This document shows positions 1 to 8,224 of a stretch of 48,926 nucleotides of DNA, in pieces. Source of the DNA: CAZMSD01 sp964568855 (lineage in GTDB: Bacteria > CAIWAD01); contig CAZMSD010000033.1 in NCBI GenBank assembly GCA_964568855.1, positions 1 to 48,926 of the forward strand. Direction: 5' to 3'. The notes under the pieces were generated by a model. The model ran no database searches, had not been told where the DNA came from, and saw nothing but the letters and a program-made list of their open reading frames with translations. The position numbers and the translations under genes are program-made. Within the stretch, counting starts at the first letter, position 1; every line of letters starts with the position of its first letter.

Positions 1-349
1 CGTGCCTCCAGGTCAGCACGAAAAAGTTCAAGCGAACGGGCCGGTTCCATGCCGGCGAGGGCTTGGGCGGTTCAAGATCGACATGGACGAGGGATGACTC
101 GGGCGTCTCCGGCAGGAAAAGAAAGGGAATACTCCCGGCCGCATTCTCTTTCAACCAGCGTCGGGCCAGGGCCAGGGCGTTCGTCCCGGCGCGGTCAGGG
201 TCGTCGCAATAGTAGCACAGGCCAGGATCCAGGACCACTTCGCTCAGGAAGGTCTCGTTCTCCAGCGTGCGTGTGACGATGACGATGTTCTGCGTGAGTT
301 CAGGCATGTGCGTGTCGCGGATGTCGATCTGGTGCTGGGCGAAGTACAT
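1..349 (-). CDS. Unknown protein, N-terminal part (cut by window edge)
   Basis: An open minus-strand frame runs from an ATG at 347-349 to the window edge without a stop, giving about 116 residues. The protein begins MYFAQHQIDIRDTHMPEL and has a CYYCDD motif near residue 45, followed by a helical stretch (ALALARRWLKE) and a proline-rich segment. I do not recognise the family. It has no signal peptide, so a cytoplasmic location is likely. Codon use looks coding, with many GC-ending third positions, and the opposite-strand frame here reads as low-complexity Arg/Ser. No strong ribosome binding site precedes the ATG. The C-terminus lies outside the window. Confidence 0.55.
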   Translation of the reverse strand, partial: MYFAQHQIDIRDTHMPELTQNIVIVTRTLENETFLSEVVLDPGLCYYCDDPDRAGTNALALARRWLKENAAGSIPFLFLPETPESSLVHVDLEPPKPSPAWNRPVRLNFFVLTWRH

Positions 350-473
350 GGCGCCGGCTGACAGTCAGAGACGCTCTGCCGCCGGGACCGCCTGCCCCTC
401 AACTTAAGGGTTATTGCACCGTTCCTACGAACAGACGCTTACAGTCCACAAGAGTTTTGCAGAACTCTGACTC

Positions 474-1178
474 TCACCGGTCTCGCTGAGTACCATCAGT
501 TTGGATACTGTTGCCAGGTGATCCGGCTGGATCTTCCGCAGAACACGCCAGTCTGTCATTTCGATTGATGCCCCAGCGTCCGCCCCACCTGTTAAAGGAG
601 GCCACGTATCGCCATTGGTTGATGAGGATAGGCCTGTCCCAAGCTTTCGAGGCGATATCTTCCAGCATCTTGAGATCGTTGTCCTCCTTTAGGTTGAATG
701 ACTTGATTCCGAACTTGGTGCTGCGAGGAGTATCCAGATCTACAAGTACTCCACCCAGTGTGGTGTCCAGAAACAGGATACTTATGGGCTCCCCGCTGTC
801 TGTCGTGGCATCCAGTGAAAAGACCTCGACTCTTACCAAGCCGCCGGGATCATCGGGGAGGTCCACCCGGAACCTGATACCCGCGTAGAACAGGACCATG
901 ACGCGCTCGTATTCCGTGGGCGGCTGAAACCACTTCGATCGAGCATGCAGCACCAGGACGCAGTCCGGCGAACTCATTGAGAGACGTGTCTGCGACCACG
1001 GGGAAGGCCCGAACGTGCCAATAAATCCAGCGACCAAGGCGATGGCACTCAGCGCCATACCCAGGAGAACGCCGGTCAGTAGACAGGCGCTCTTCGACAG
1101 GGTCCCGGGGCGGCGGGCTTTGGGAGGTACTATGGGATTCATTTCCATTCGGTCAATCCGCTTCTTGCTTTCATCCAT
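474..1178 (-). CDS. Hypothetical membrane-anchored protein
   Basis: 234 aa. A charged N-terminal tail is followed by one clear membrane segment at about residues 28-53 (ACLLTGVLLGMALSAIALVA), then an extracytoplasmic domain of about 170 residues rich in beta-type sequence. The fold is not recognised. Residues such as PPTEYERVMVLFYAGIRF and VEVFSLD look like a folded globular domain rather than a shadow frame. The ATG follows a purine-rich GAAGAG. The start lies inside the 3' end of the small upstream frame 1139-1342, a 40-nt overlap in a different frame, so the two are probably co-transcribed. Function unknown. Confidence 0.6.
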   Translation of the reverse strand: MDESKKRIDRMEMNPIVPPKARRPGTLSKSACLLTGVLLGMALSAIALVAGFIGTFGPSPWSQTRLSMSSPDCVLVLHARSKWFQPPTEYERVMVLFYAGIRFRVDLPDDPGGLVRVEVFSLDATTDSGEPISILFLDTTLGGVLVDLDTPRSTKFGIKSFNLKEDNDLKMLEDIASKAWDRPILINQWRYVASFNRWGGRWGINRNDRLACSAEDPAGSPGNSIQTDGTQRDR

Positions 1179-1342
1179 TGACTCTTCGCTTCACGACAAG
1201 CGGGGCAGTAGCGGACGCGCAGACCTGAAGTGGAATTGACGTACAGACTGTCCGGCGAGCCGGGTGAAGCGGATGTGGCTGCAAACGTATTCGTAAGGAA
1301 TACGAAGAACCATACCGCGAAAATGATGTGATGCGGTTGCAT
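1139..1342 (-). CDS. Small secreted protein, possible truncated SH3b-type remnant
   Basis: 67 aa from the ATG at 1340-1342; an in-frame start at 1393 is possible but adds a non-signal-like Arg-rich leader. A signal peptide is evident (IIFAVWFFVFLTNTFA), giving a mature peptide of about 45 residues. The segment LYVNSTSGLRVR resembles the first strand of bacterial SH3 (SH3b) domains, but what follows (YCPACREAKSQ) does not continue that fold. The gene may therefore be a truncated cell-wall-binding protein. It overlaps the downstream gene start by 40 nt. The SH3b resemblance is pattern-based and weak. Confidence 0.35.
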   Translation of the reverse strand: MQPHHIIFAVWFFVFLTNTFAATSASPGSPDSLYVNSTSGLRVRYCPACREAKSQWMKARSGLTEWK

Positions 1343-1403
1343 GTTTCGATCCATTCTGTCCATTCGTATCAACCGCGATGCGCGAAGGAACAAACAGAGT
1401 CGC

Positions 1404-1829
1404 CTACAAGTGCCCCATGTACGCCACCACAGCGAATCGCTCGATCTCTTCGGCAGTGTCCCGAATCAAGAAGACGCCGTTACGCCCGATGCGCAGGGAA
1501 GGCGGTCGCAATGCCGCCTCCACATGCGCGATCAGGCGCTCGTCAGGCTTCCTCCTAAGTCCGACAGAATCCTAGAGGAGCTTGAGTCCAAGCTCGATGG
1601 CCTTGGACTCCGCGATCTCCATCAGCCTTTTCGACAACTCCTGACACATGCCTAGAACGGTGTCGATGTCCGCGGCCCCAATGATCTCACGCAGGGCAAG
1701 TTGCAGCTCGATGTAAAGCGACTCTTTGAAATCCGCGACCTTGTTGATGGCTACATGCGGAACCTCGACGGCGATGCCGCCGTGGCCGCTCCCTCCGCGG
1801 AGCTGCTTGGCAATCTGTGGGCCAACTGG
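1404..1829 (-). pseudogene. SPFH/band-7-like fragment with in-frame stop
   Basis: Reading the minus strand from 1829, the frame gives QIAKQLRGGSGHGG, then ADFKESLYIELQLALREIIG and AADIDTVLG. This pattern is typical of the second half of an SPFH (band 7/slipin) domain, including the helix before 'lReiIG..did'. A TAG at 1572-1574 falls where such proteins usually continue 'GLkv-dSVGlrd'. After the stop the same frame resumes with DSVGLRRKPDERL and stays open to a TAG at 1404-1406. No start codon or N-terminal half can be found upstream; a TAA lies at 1830-1832. I read this as a decayed gene. The SPFH assignment is from memory of the family pattern. Confidence 0.4.
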
Positions 1830-2085
1830 TTATCTGGATTACGAGGAAGTCAGTGTATAGGTTTCAAAGCAAGGGCAGAGGCAAACGCCCGGGAAGGCAG
1901 CCGAATAGAACAGGGTAACTTTAACTTATAGTGAATGCGCTTGACAAAAAGTGAAGGTGCCGGTGACAAAGCCTTTCCTGTACCATCATCTGCCTGGCCT
2001 GGGGTGCAGGCAGCCAGTGATGTTGACCAAGTCGGCCCCAGCCTCCGCAGATCGCACTGTATCACTCCGGACCGCGCGTCACCCA

Positions 2086-2505
2086 TCAGGAAGTCAGCAA
2101 GCGAACATCGACAGCCTTCGCAGCCCTCCTTAGTCGCCTGTCCGAAGTAGCCAGCGGGACGCCTTGCTTCATTGCCAGGTCGATGTACGCGGCGTCGTAG
2201 CTGGAAAGCTTGCTTGACCTCCCTAATCCCAGGAGATCCTTCATCAGGGTTTTCGGATGCTCCGTTTCAGCGACGATCGGCAGTCGAGAAAGCAGGGATA
2301 GAAACCGGGTGCTGTCCGCCTTGCTGATCCGTTTTCTTCGTTCCGCAACGAGTAACACGTTCACGACTTCGAAGTGCCAGATCGCTGGAACCAGCGCAAT
2401 AGATTCAACAAGAAGGTCCAGGATGGAATCGGCATACCGGTTTGTTTCGTCCTTGAAGCACCAAGACATGACAACGGAATTATCAACCACAAAGCGATCG
2501 CTCAT
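2086..2505 (-). CDS. vapC: PIN-domain toxin (VapC type)
   Basis: 139 aa, the usual VapC length. The protein is a PIN-fold ribonuclease. The conserved acidic metal-binding residues are visible: D8 in FVVDNSVVMSW, E46 in WHFEVVN, D104 in SYDAAYIDLA and D122 in TSDRRL. Such toxins cleave tRNA or rRNA when freed from their antitoxin; the target cannot be read from sequence. The ATG follows the antitoxin stop with no gap (TAG then ATG on the minus strand), the classical antitoxin-toxin order with translational coupling. It is transcribed from the promoter and operator at 2756-2802. Confidence 0.88.
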   Translation of the reverse strand: MSDRFVVDNSVVMSWCFKDETNRYADSILDLLVESIALVPAIWHFEVVNVLLVAERRKRISKADSTRFLSLLSRLPIVAETEHPKTLMKDLLGLGRSSKLSSYDAAYIDLAMKQGVPLATSDRRLRRAAKAVDVRLLTS

Positions 2506-2745
2506 CTAGCGCCTGCCTTCTTCAATCATCTCGCGGAGTGACAGCCCGCCAAGACTCTGCTGCTCGCGAAACTGTCGAAGCTCAGCAATCAATTGATGGA
2601 TGTCGACGGTTACGTCGATTTCGGGAGGCTGTAACACCGCCACCGGCGCCCCGTGTTTCGTAATTACTATGCGCTCGCCCTTCTTGACACGTTCAAGCAG
2701 CTTTGGCAGATGAGTTTTTGCTTCGTATGCACCCACATTCTGCAT
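2506..2745 (-). CDS. Phd/YefM-family antitoxin partner of VapC
   Basis: 79 aa. The N-terminal half has the Phd/YefM DNA-binding pattern: VGAYEAKTHLPKLLERVKKG followed by ERIVITKHGAPVAVL. The C-terminal half (IAELRQFREQQSLGGLSLRE) is a charged helix that would wrap the toxin. The ATG is preceded by a strong AAGGAG site. The gene lies directly upstream of the PIN toxin with no intervening base. Family members bind the toxin and repress their own operon; the direct repeat and palindrome just upstream fit that role. Confidence 0.88.
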   Translation of the reverse strand: MQNVGAYEAKTHLPKLLERVKKGERIVITKHGAPVAVLQPPEIDVTVDIHQLIAELRQFREQQSLGGLSLREMIEEGRR

Positions 2746-2755
2746 TGCGATCTCC

Positions 2756-2802
2756 TTAGACTGGTCTTAGACTAGTCTAAATAGAACACACCTCAATATC
2801 AA
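2756..2802 (-). promoter_or_regulatory. vapBC promoter and operator
   Basis: On the minus strand, TTGATA (2797-2802) and TAGACT (2774-2779) are separated by 17 nt, a plausible -35/-10 pair. The -10 lies inside the perfect 14-bp palindrome TTAGACTAGTCTAA (2767-2780). An adjacent direct copy of its half, TTAGACTGGTC, occupies 2756-2766 up against the ribosome binding site. A palindrome plus direct repeat covering the -10 is the expected layout for autorepression by a Phd-type antitoxin. Confidence 0.6.
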
Positions 2803-2855
2803 CTCATTTTCATCGCATAAGCAACAAGCCCAAGCGATCACGATGCCGGACCAGC

Positions 2856-3194
2856 TCAGGCTCCAATAATCTCCCACAACCCCTCGACGATTTGCCCCAA
2901 TTCCTCTTCCGTGGCGCGTCCGATGCGCCGGCCGATTCGTTCCACGGACAGAGTTCGAATCTGGCTGATCTTCGCCCAGGATTGCTTGGGGAGTCTCTTT
3001 GAGTCCAGCTCGAGGATCAGGGGGAAGCCTGCTCGCGGTTGCCGGCTGGTCAGCGCCACGGCGATTACAGTGCCGGACCGCTCGTTGAAGACGTTCTGGC
3101 TGAGAATCAAGACCGGGCGTAGGCCCGCTTGCTCGCGCCCACGCGCGGGATCCAGATTTACCCACCGGATGTCACCTCTCAGTACTCTGGCCAT
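2856..3194 (-). CDS. mazF: MazF/PemK-family mRNA interferase toxin
   Basis: 112 aa, full length for MazF. The signature GDIRWVNLDPARGREQAGLRPVL is at residues 7-29. The conserved catalytic pair is present as R26 (in GLRPV) and T49 (in VALTSR), matching Arg and Thr of characterised MazF enzymes. Such proteins cut mRNA at short sequence motifs. The start ATG lies inside the last codons of the upstream RHH antitoxin, a 16-nt overlap, so translation is coupled. The gene sits about 110 bp upstream of the vapBC promoter on the same strand; it is a separate module. Confidence 0.9.
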   Translation of the reverse strand: MARVLRGDIRWVNLDPARGREQAGLRPVLILSQNVFNERSGTVIAVALTSRQPRAGFPLILELDSKRLPKQSWAKISQIRTLSVERIGRRIGRATEEELGQIVEGLWEIIGA

Positions 3195-3421
3195 TCGCTC
3201 ATGTCCTGGCCAAGACCCACATCGGCAAGTGCTTGTTCTTCAGATGGATCAAGCTTGGCGGCTTCCCTCGCCAGGCGTGATCGATTCAGTCGCTCCAGCT
3301 TGTCGCGCACGGCCTCTTGGATCGCACGGCTTCGATTCGGGAAACGCCGTTCCTGAACAAGCAGATCCAACTGCTTGAGCAGGCTTTCATCGATAGTGAT
3401 TGCGATTTTTGAAACACTCAT
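3179..3421 (-). CDS. Ribbon-helix-helix antitoxin of the MazF module
   Basis: 80 aa from the ATG at 3419-3421, which has a good GGAGGT site 6 nt upstream. The same frame is open further upstream, but that extension runs through non-coding sequence and lacks such a site. The N-terminus (VSKIAITIDESLLKQLDLLV) is the beta-strand and first helix of an RHH DNA-binding domain, followed by FPNRSRAIQEAVRDKL. The acidic C-terminus (DPSEEQALADVG, MSEWPEY) would bind MazF. Antitoxin-then-toxin order with overlap is standard for this class. Confidence 0.85.
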   Translation of the reverse strand: MSVSKIAITIDESLLKQLDLLVQERRFPNRSRAIQEAVRDKLERLNRSRLAREAAKLDPSEEQALADVGLGQDMSEWPEY

Positions 3422-3537
3422 TAGGCACCTCCGGTAAGACAATACATCATACCGGCGATTTGTGCAAGGACCAAGTGCTCGATTGCATTGTTCCATGCAG
3501 GATCCGTCAAGATCTCTTGTTGAATTGAGTTTGTGCA

Positions 3538-3558
3538 GCCACAGAAGAAAGCTGTGGC
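3538..3558 (+). terminator. Hairpin with T-rich tail upstream of the lyase gene
   Basis: A 7-bp GC-rich stem (GCCACAG / CTGTGGC) with a 7-nt loop is followed by CTTTTCCTTC. It lies between the divergent RHH antitoxin and the lyase gene at 3669. It could end readthrough toward the lyase or act as a leader attenuator. The stem is short, so the call is tentative. Confidence 0.3.
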
Positions 3559-3668
3559 CTTTTCCTTCAAAGCTGCGCATCTTTACAGATCCGCCCGAAG
3601 TGTGCGCCCGGCCCCGCGCCCGGCCAGGCGTCACATTCTTCAGCACTGATCCAGGCAGGGAGCAGACG

Positions 3669-5885
3669 ATGCGTACACGAACCACTCCACTTTCGAAGCA
3701 CCTGCATGCGGTAGACGCGGTACTGCTTCTGCTGGTGCTTCTCTTCACTCGCTCATCCGCCGCGATAGAAGTTCCTGAACTGAGTATTGAACTCAACGAA
3801 GCAGCAGACAGCCTGCGCCTCAACTGGACTCCCGTGCCCGCCGCGGCGGGTTACACGGTGTGGCGGAGCCAGGCCGATCCCTGGGGCGCCTACGACAGCC
3901 TGGCCTGGGTCTCTTCCTTCGATCCAAATTATCTCGAGCTGCGGCTGCCGGTGCCGCCCGCCGGCAGCGGCTTCTATCGCATCGTGGCCGACTCGCTCGA
4001 GGGCCATCCCCGGCTTTACTTCCATGCCTGCGACCTGCCGGCGATCAAACTAAGGGTGCAGCAGCCGGAGTACTCGGTGTATTACGGCCACCTGCTGGAC
4101 AGGGCGAACGTCCTGAAGGATGTGCTGCCCGTCGAGGCCGACAGCTTCCTCACGTTTGACATTCGTCACTATGACAGGCAACTGCTGATCCTGGCCTTCG
4201 CCTGGCTGATGGAGGGCGACAGCGTCCACCTCGACGCCGTGGACGACTATCTCGAGGTTATCCTCAGCTATCCCAACTGGGCGACACACGACCTGAGCGA
4301 CCTTGCCCGAGCCCACCTGGCCCGCGCTTTCGGCGTGTGTTACGACTGGTTGTATTACGATCTGGACCAGGCGCGACTGGACGAGATCATCGCCCGCCTG
4401 GAATACGAGCTGGGCGACTTGGATCACGGGGACGATCCCGACGGCGAATACCGGCGCTGGCTTCAGACAAGCGTCTGGTACCATAACAAGCCCTGGCAGA
4501 ATCACTCCTGGCAGGCACTCGCCGGCCTGGGCGTGGCCGGCCTGGCGCTGGGCGACGTGGTGCCGGAGGCAAACGAGTGGGCGGATTTCGCCCTGGCGAA
4601 GTCCCAGGAGTTCGAGGAGCTGCTGCCGCCCGACGGGAGCTGGCACGAGAGCTTCACCTACGCCGCCTACGGCTTCGGTCCCTTCCTGGCCTGGCGCGAG
4701 GCGGAGCGCCACCAGCGGGGAACGCCATTCCCGGACGGGGTCTTCTTCCGGAAGTATCCCGACTGGTACGTCTACCTGACGCGTCCCAACGGACAGGGCG
4801 TGTTCACCTTCGCCGACTACAGCGGCGGGGATCGCAACCACCTGGAGTTCTCACTGCAGATCCTGCCCCTCTCCGCCGCGCGCCTGGGACACCCACAGGC
4901 CATGCTGATCTACGACGGCTACGAGGCCTTCATGGGCAACTGGCAGGCCAATCCGCTGGCGCTGCTCTTCACGGACCACTCGCTGCCCACCGAACCGCTG
5001 GAGGGTCTGCCGCTGCTGCACGCCTTCCGCGATCTGGGTCTGGTCTCGGTGCGTTCGGGCTGGTCGACGGGCAGCGCCTGGCTCTGCTTCAAAGCCGGCT
5101 GGGTCGGCGGTCACACGGGCAACCTGGAGCACACGCAGGGCACCGGCGGCCCCCGGATGAGCAACGCCCACGAGCACGATGACCAGCTCAGCTTCGTATA
5201 CGCGGTGAACGGCGAGCTCTTTCTGAAGGACGACACCACCACCGACGAGTCGGCCGATCCGCCCTACACGGAATACGACGCCTATCGGCACAACACCATC
5301 ACCGTGGACGGTCAGGGGCGCCTGGACTGGATCACCCTGCGCGACTCGACCCAGATGTACCTGGACTGGGCGGCTTCCGACGACACGCTGCGGGTTGAAG
5401 ACAATCCGAACTACACGCACATCACGGCCGATGCGTCACGCCTTTACCCCGGTGAACTGGGTCTGAGCCGACTGCGGCGGCAGCTGGTCTTCCGCCCGGA
5501 GTACGTGGCGGTCTTCGACGAGGTGCACAGCGACAGCACGCGTCTGGTTGAATGGCATTTCCTGAGCGACGCCGCAATCACGCCCGAATCCTACGGCGCC
5601 CTTTTCGCCGCGGTTTCCACCACCCTGCGCCTGGATCACGGCGGCGAAACGCTTTCGGTGGGCATGATCCATCCGGACCACCTGGGTTTCGCAAAGCAGG
5701 ATTCAGTGGCCCGCCTGGCCTTCCTGCTGCACCGGACGGACCAGGAGCCCACGCTGCTGCTCAGCCAATGGAACGACTCCCTGCAGTCGCAGAAAATGGT
5801 TGTCGGCCTGGGACTGGAGCGCCACGTGCTGGAGTTCGCCACTGACGGTGGTCCCTTCGAGTTCCGGCAGATGATCGAACCCTAG
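3669..5885 (+). CDS. Secreted heparinase II/III-type polysaccharide lyase
   Basis: 738 aa from the ATG at 3669 (AGGGAG site upstream); the frame extends further 5' but lacks a signal there. Signal peptide at about residues 15-35 (AVLLLLVLLFTRSSA). An FN3-like module follows at about 40-105 (LRLNWTPVPAAAGYTVWRS). The lyase then has an alpha/alpha toroid (WQNHSWQALAGLGVAGLALG near 275-295; SFTYAAYGFGPFLAW from 328) and a heparinase II/III beta domain (NAHEHDDQ at 499-506; DAYRHNTITVDG after it). Asn, Tyr and His in these motifs fit the catalytic set of PL15/17/21-type enzymes. Beta-elimination of a uronic-acid polysaccharide is likely; the substrate cannot be read from sequence. It faces a GH9 gene convergently with 51 bp between them. 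Confidence 0.8.
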   Translation: MRTRTTPLSKHLHAVDAVLLLLVLLFTRSSAAIEVPELSIELNEAADSLRLNWTPVPAAAGYTVWRSQADPWGAYDSLAWVSSFDPNYLELRLPVPPAGSGFYRIVADSLEGHPRLYFHACDLPAIKLRVQQPEYSVYYGHLLDRANVLKDVLPVEADSFLTFDIRHYDRQLLILAFAWLMEGDSVHLDAVDDYLEVILSYPNWATHDLSDLARAHLARAFGVCYDWLYYDLDQARLDEIIARLEYELGDLDHGDDPDGEYRRWLQTSVWYHNKPWQNHSWQALAGLGVAGLALGDVVPEANEWADFALAKSQEFEELLPPDGSWHESFTYAAYGFGPFLAWREAERHQRGTPFPDGVFFRKYPDWYVYLTRPNGQGVFTFADYSGGDRNHLEFSLQILPLSAARLGHPQAMLIYDGYEAFMGNWQANPLALLFTDHSLPTEPLEGLPLLHAFRDLGLVSVRSGWSTGSAWLCFKAGWVGGHTGNLEHTQGTGGPRMSNAHEHDDQLSFVYAVNGELFLKDDTTTDESADPPYTEYDAYRHNTITVDGQGRLDWITLRDSTQMYLDWAASDDTLRVEDNPNYTHITADASRLYPGELGLSRLRRQLVFRPEYVAVFDEVHSDSTRLVEWHFLSDAAITPESYGALFAAVSTTLRLDHGGETLSVGMIHPDHLGFAKQDSVARLAFLLHRTDQEPTLLLSQWNDSLQSQKMVVGLGLERHVLEFATDGGPFEFRQMIEP

Positions 5886-5936
5886 GGCTCGAACCGGTCC
5901 GACTGCATGGGCGCGGCGTCGCATGTCCCTGGAAGC

Positions 5937-8111
5937 CTACTCCCCGTGCTCCATGACCCAGGCCAGCAGGCGCAGGTAGGCCGCCTGGTAGGGGATGTGG
6001 TTCTCGGTCACCTCGTAGGAATTCTCCGGCCAGTCGGCGTTCCAGTCCAGGTAGCTTTTCTGCGGCGGCTGGTTCTGCGGCGGCTCGATGGGCGGGCCGC
6101 CGTATTCCGGATCTGGTTCGTAGTACATGTTCGGTCCGCCGGTCAAGAAGCCGGGAGCGGGTCCGTAGAGGCTCTCTACCGAACTGTCCCAGATGCTTCC
6201 ATCGCAAAACCACTGATGATAGAACTGCGTTACCGAACGCTCGGCGCCTGATTCGTCCATGTGACTCAAGTAGACGAGGCCGTTGGGGTTCACGCCGTGG
6301 ATGTAGCGCAGGTGTTCCGCGGCCGCCTGCCGGTAGAGTGCTTCGTTGGGCGGGTCAAGCCCGTAGTCCACCAGTGAAGTGAAGATGTTGCCGAGTTGGC
6401 AGACGCACTTGTTGCTGCCCCAGGTGTACTCGTCGGCAAGAATGTACACGAGGTAGGCGGCGGTGTCCTGCAGGAGTCCGTCCAGGTAATCCTGGGCGCC
6501 GACCAGGTAGTGGTCGATGATGTCCTGCGCCACGGCGGGGGTAGCAAAAGGCGAGCGCGTGTAATACAGCAGCGCGTCCTGGAACTGTGCCTGGAAGGGG
6601 CTGAGCCACCACCACTGGATCAGGTAGGCCTCGCCGTAGCCGGAGTCGAAGAAGTCGCGGTACTGGGTGTCACCGGTCAGATGGAAGAGATAGCCCGCCG
6701 CTGAAACCCGGTTGACCGCCTGCCAGTTTGCGCCGTCTTCCGCGCCGGCGTTGACGAATCCGGCGTTGTCGTAGGCGGAGGGAATCTCTTCAGGATTCGC
6801 CTCCAGCCAGGACCAGGCCGCCAGCGCCGCGCTCTCTAGCTCTGATGCGAAGGACTGAGAGGTGCTGTCCGGTTGCGTATCATACACGATGGCCCCGTGC
6901 GCGAAGGCGCCACAGGCTGCGATGGTGGCCGATGCGGTGGCTGGAGCGTAGCGGCGCAGCATCGTATCATCGCTGGGCGGGCTGGCGGATCCCCATTCCG
7001 TGGCACCCATCTTGTGCGACACGCTGCCGTCCTCGAACTGCATCTTCCGCAGCCACTGGAACTCGCAGGTCAACTCGTCCAGCAGGTCAGGTCGTCCGTT
7101 GCCCGACTCGGGGATTCCCCAGTCGTCGGGCCAGACGCCGGGTTGATCCTCGAGGGCCAGCAGCAGGTCGTGCAGCGCATCGTCGGTGTAGTTGACGTAC
7201 TTGTTGTAATCGCCGGCGTCATGCCACCCGCCCGAGAGATCGCGCGAGGTCGAGGGCTGCGGATCGCTCACCAGGCGGCAGTCCAGGTCCTGCTGAGCGC
7301 CCAGGTGGCAGGCATCGTCGATCCAGCGGGCATCGGCGAAGGGGACGGCCTTGGCGTGTCCGCAGCGCTGGTAGTAGTAGCTGCGGCCCGCGTGACGCAG
7401 GACCTCCTCGTAGACTGAATCACAGATGCGGAAGGGCGTCGAGGCCCTGCCGCTTTGAGGATCGTGAACCTGGTAGAGCCCGGTTTCCTGCACCTGGCTG
7501 AAATCGAAGCGCCATACGCGGTCTCCGCTGACCGTGTCCTCGACGCCGGCCTGCCAGGGCAGCGGGGATGCACTGTGCATCACGACCCCGTCGGCAACGC
7601 GCCGCAATTCGATCACGGGACCCGGCAGGTAGCTGTCCGCCGAATTGTACCCGGTCTGCGGGTCGGCCAGCAGAGCCGTCTTCCGTGATCCAGGGTGGTA
7701 GCCGAACTGGTCGGCGAGCAGGTAGCGTTCCTCGGGCAGCGGGTCAAGGGCCCAGGCCCGCACCTGGAAGAAGCGCTCCGGGCCTTCCAGGGGCACCAGG
7801 TACAACGTGTCCGGAGTTTCCACGAGGAAGTCCATTTGCCCGGGCGTGGCGCCTCCGTAGACGCGGTAGGCTGCGGCGTCCTCTACGGGCGACCAGGATA
7901 GTAGCGCCTGGGTGCCGAGGCGCTCGATTTCGAGCTCGGGTGCGTCGGGCTCAAAGGCCGACAGCGCTCGAGTGAACAGCAATATGATCGAAAGGACCAA
8001 TAGGCGAATTTCGCGTCGGCTGCTCTCCGCGATCGCCGGGGGAGCTTCCCGCGGACTGTTCAGCGCGCGATGCCTGTGTTTCATGCAAGTGGTTTTCGTC
8101 CGGCGTGGCAA
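5937..8111 (-). CDS. Secreted glycoside hydrolase family 9 enzyme
   Basis: 724 aa from a TTG at 8109-8111 with GAGGAAG upstream; an ATG at 8084 is the alternative. After a long positive tail there is a signal or anchor segment at about 36-52, then an FN3-like stretch (QALLSWSPVEDAAAYRVYGG). An Ig-like CelD-type N-terminal domain follows from about 129 (YLLADQFGYHPGSRKTALL). The GH9 catalytic signature GGWHDAGDYNKYV is at 294-306 (catalytic Asp 298 and 301), and VTENHIPYQAAYLRLLAW at 701-718 carries the probable acid Glu703. The C-terminal IHGVNPNGLVYLSHM and FYHQWFCDGS match the GH9 subgroup that lacks the PHHR box. Likely a beta-glucan or chitooligosaccharide hydrolase acting outside the inner membrane. 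Confidence 0.88.
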   Translation of the reverse strand: MPRRTKTTCMKHRHRALNSPREAPPAIAESSRREIRLLVLSIILLFTRALSAFEPDAPELEIERLGTQALLSWSPVEDAAAYRVYGGATPGQMDFLVETPDTLYLVPLEGPERFFQVRAWALDPLPEERYLLADQFGYHPGSRKTALLADPQTGYNSADSYLPGPVIELRRVADGVVMHSASPLPWQAGVEDTVSGDRVWRFDFSQVQETGLYQVHDPQSGRASTPFRICDSVYEEVLRHAGRSYYYQRCGHAKAVPFADARWIDDACHLGAQQDLDCRLVSDPQPSTSRDLSGGWHDAGDYNKYVNYTDDALHDLLLALEDQPGVWPDDWGIPESGNGRPDLLDELTCEFQWLRKMQFEDGSVSHKMGATEWGSASPPSDDTMLRRYAPATASATIAACGAFAHGAIVYDTQPDSTSQSFASELESAALAAWSWLEANPEEIPSAYDNAGFVNAGAEDGANWQAVNRVSAAGYLFHLTGDTQYRDFFDSGYGEAYLIQWWWLSPFQAQFQDALLYYTRSPFATPAVAQDIIDHYLVGAQDYLDGLLQDTAAYLVYILADEYTWGSNKCVCQLGNIFTSLVDYGLDPPNEALYRQAAAEHLRYIHGVNPNGLVYLSHMDESGAERSVTQFYHQWFCDGSIWDSSVESLYGPAPGFLTGGPNMYYEPDPEYGGPPIEPPQNQPPQKSYLDWNADWPENSYEVTENHIPYQAAYLRLLAWVMEHGE

Positions 8112-8224
8112 CGTTTCTTCCTCGATCGATGTTTCCGCTTACCTTGAGCATCGGGTCTCGACGGCGCAAGCGCAAGCAGCTTTGCGCTCACCTAAAAAAA
8201 CCGCATTCATTACAATGAGGAGCG

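Noticed and set aside
1341..1655. 104-codon plus-strand frame
   Set aside because: Arg/Ser/Gln-rich with no domain; the minus strand carries the SPFH-like pattern instead.
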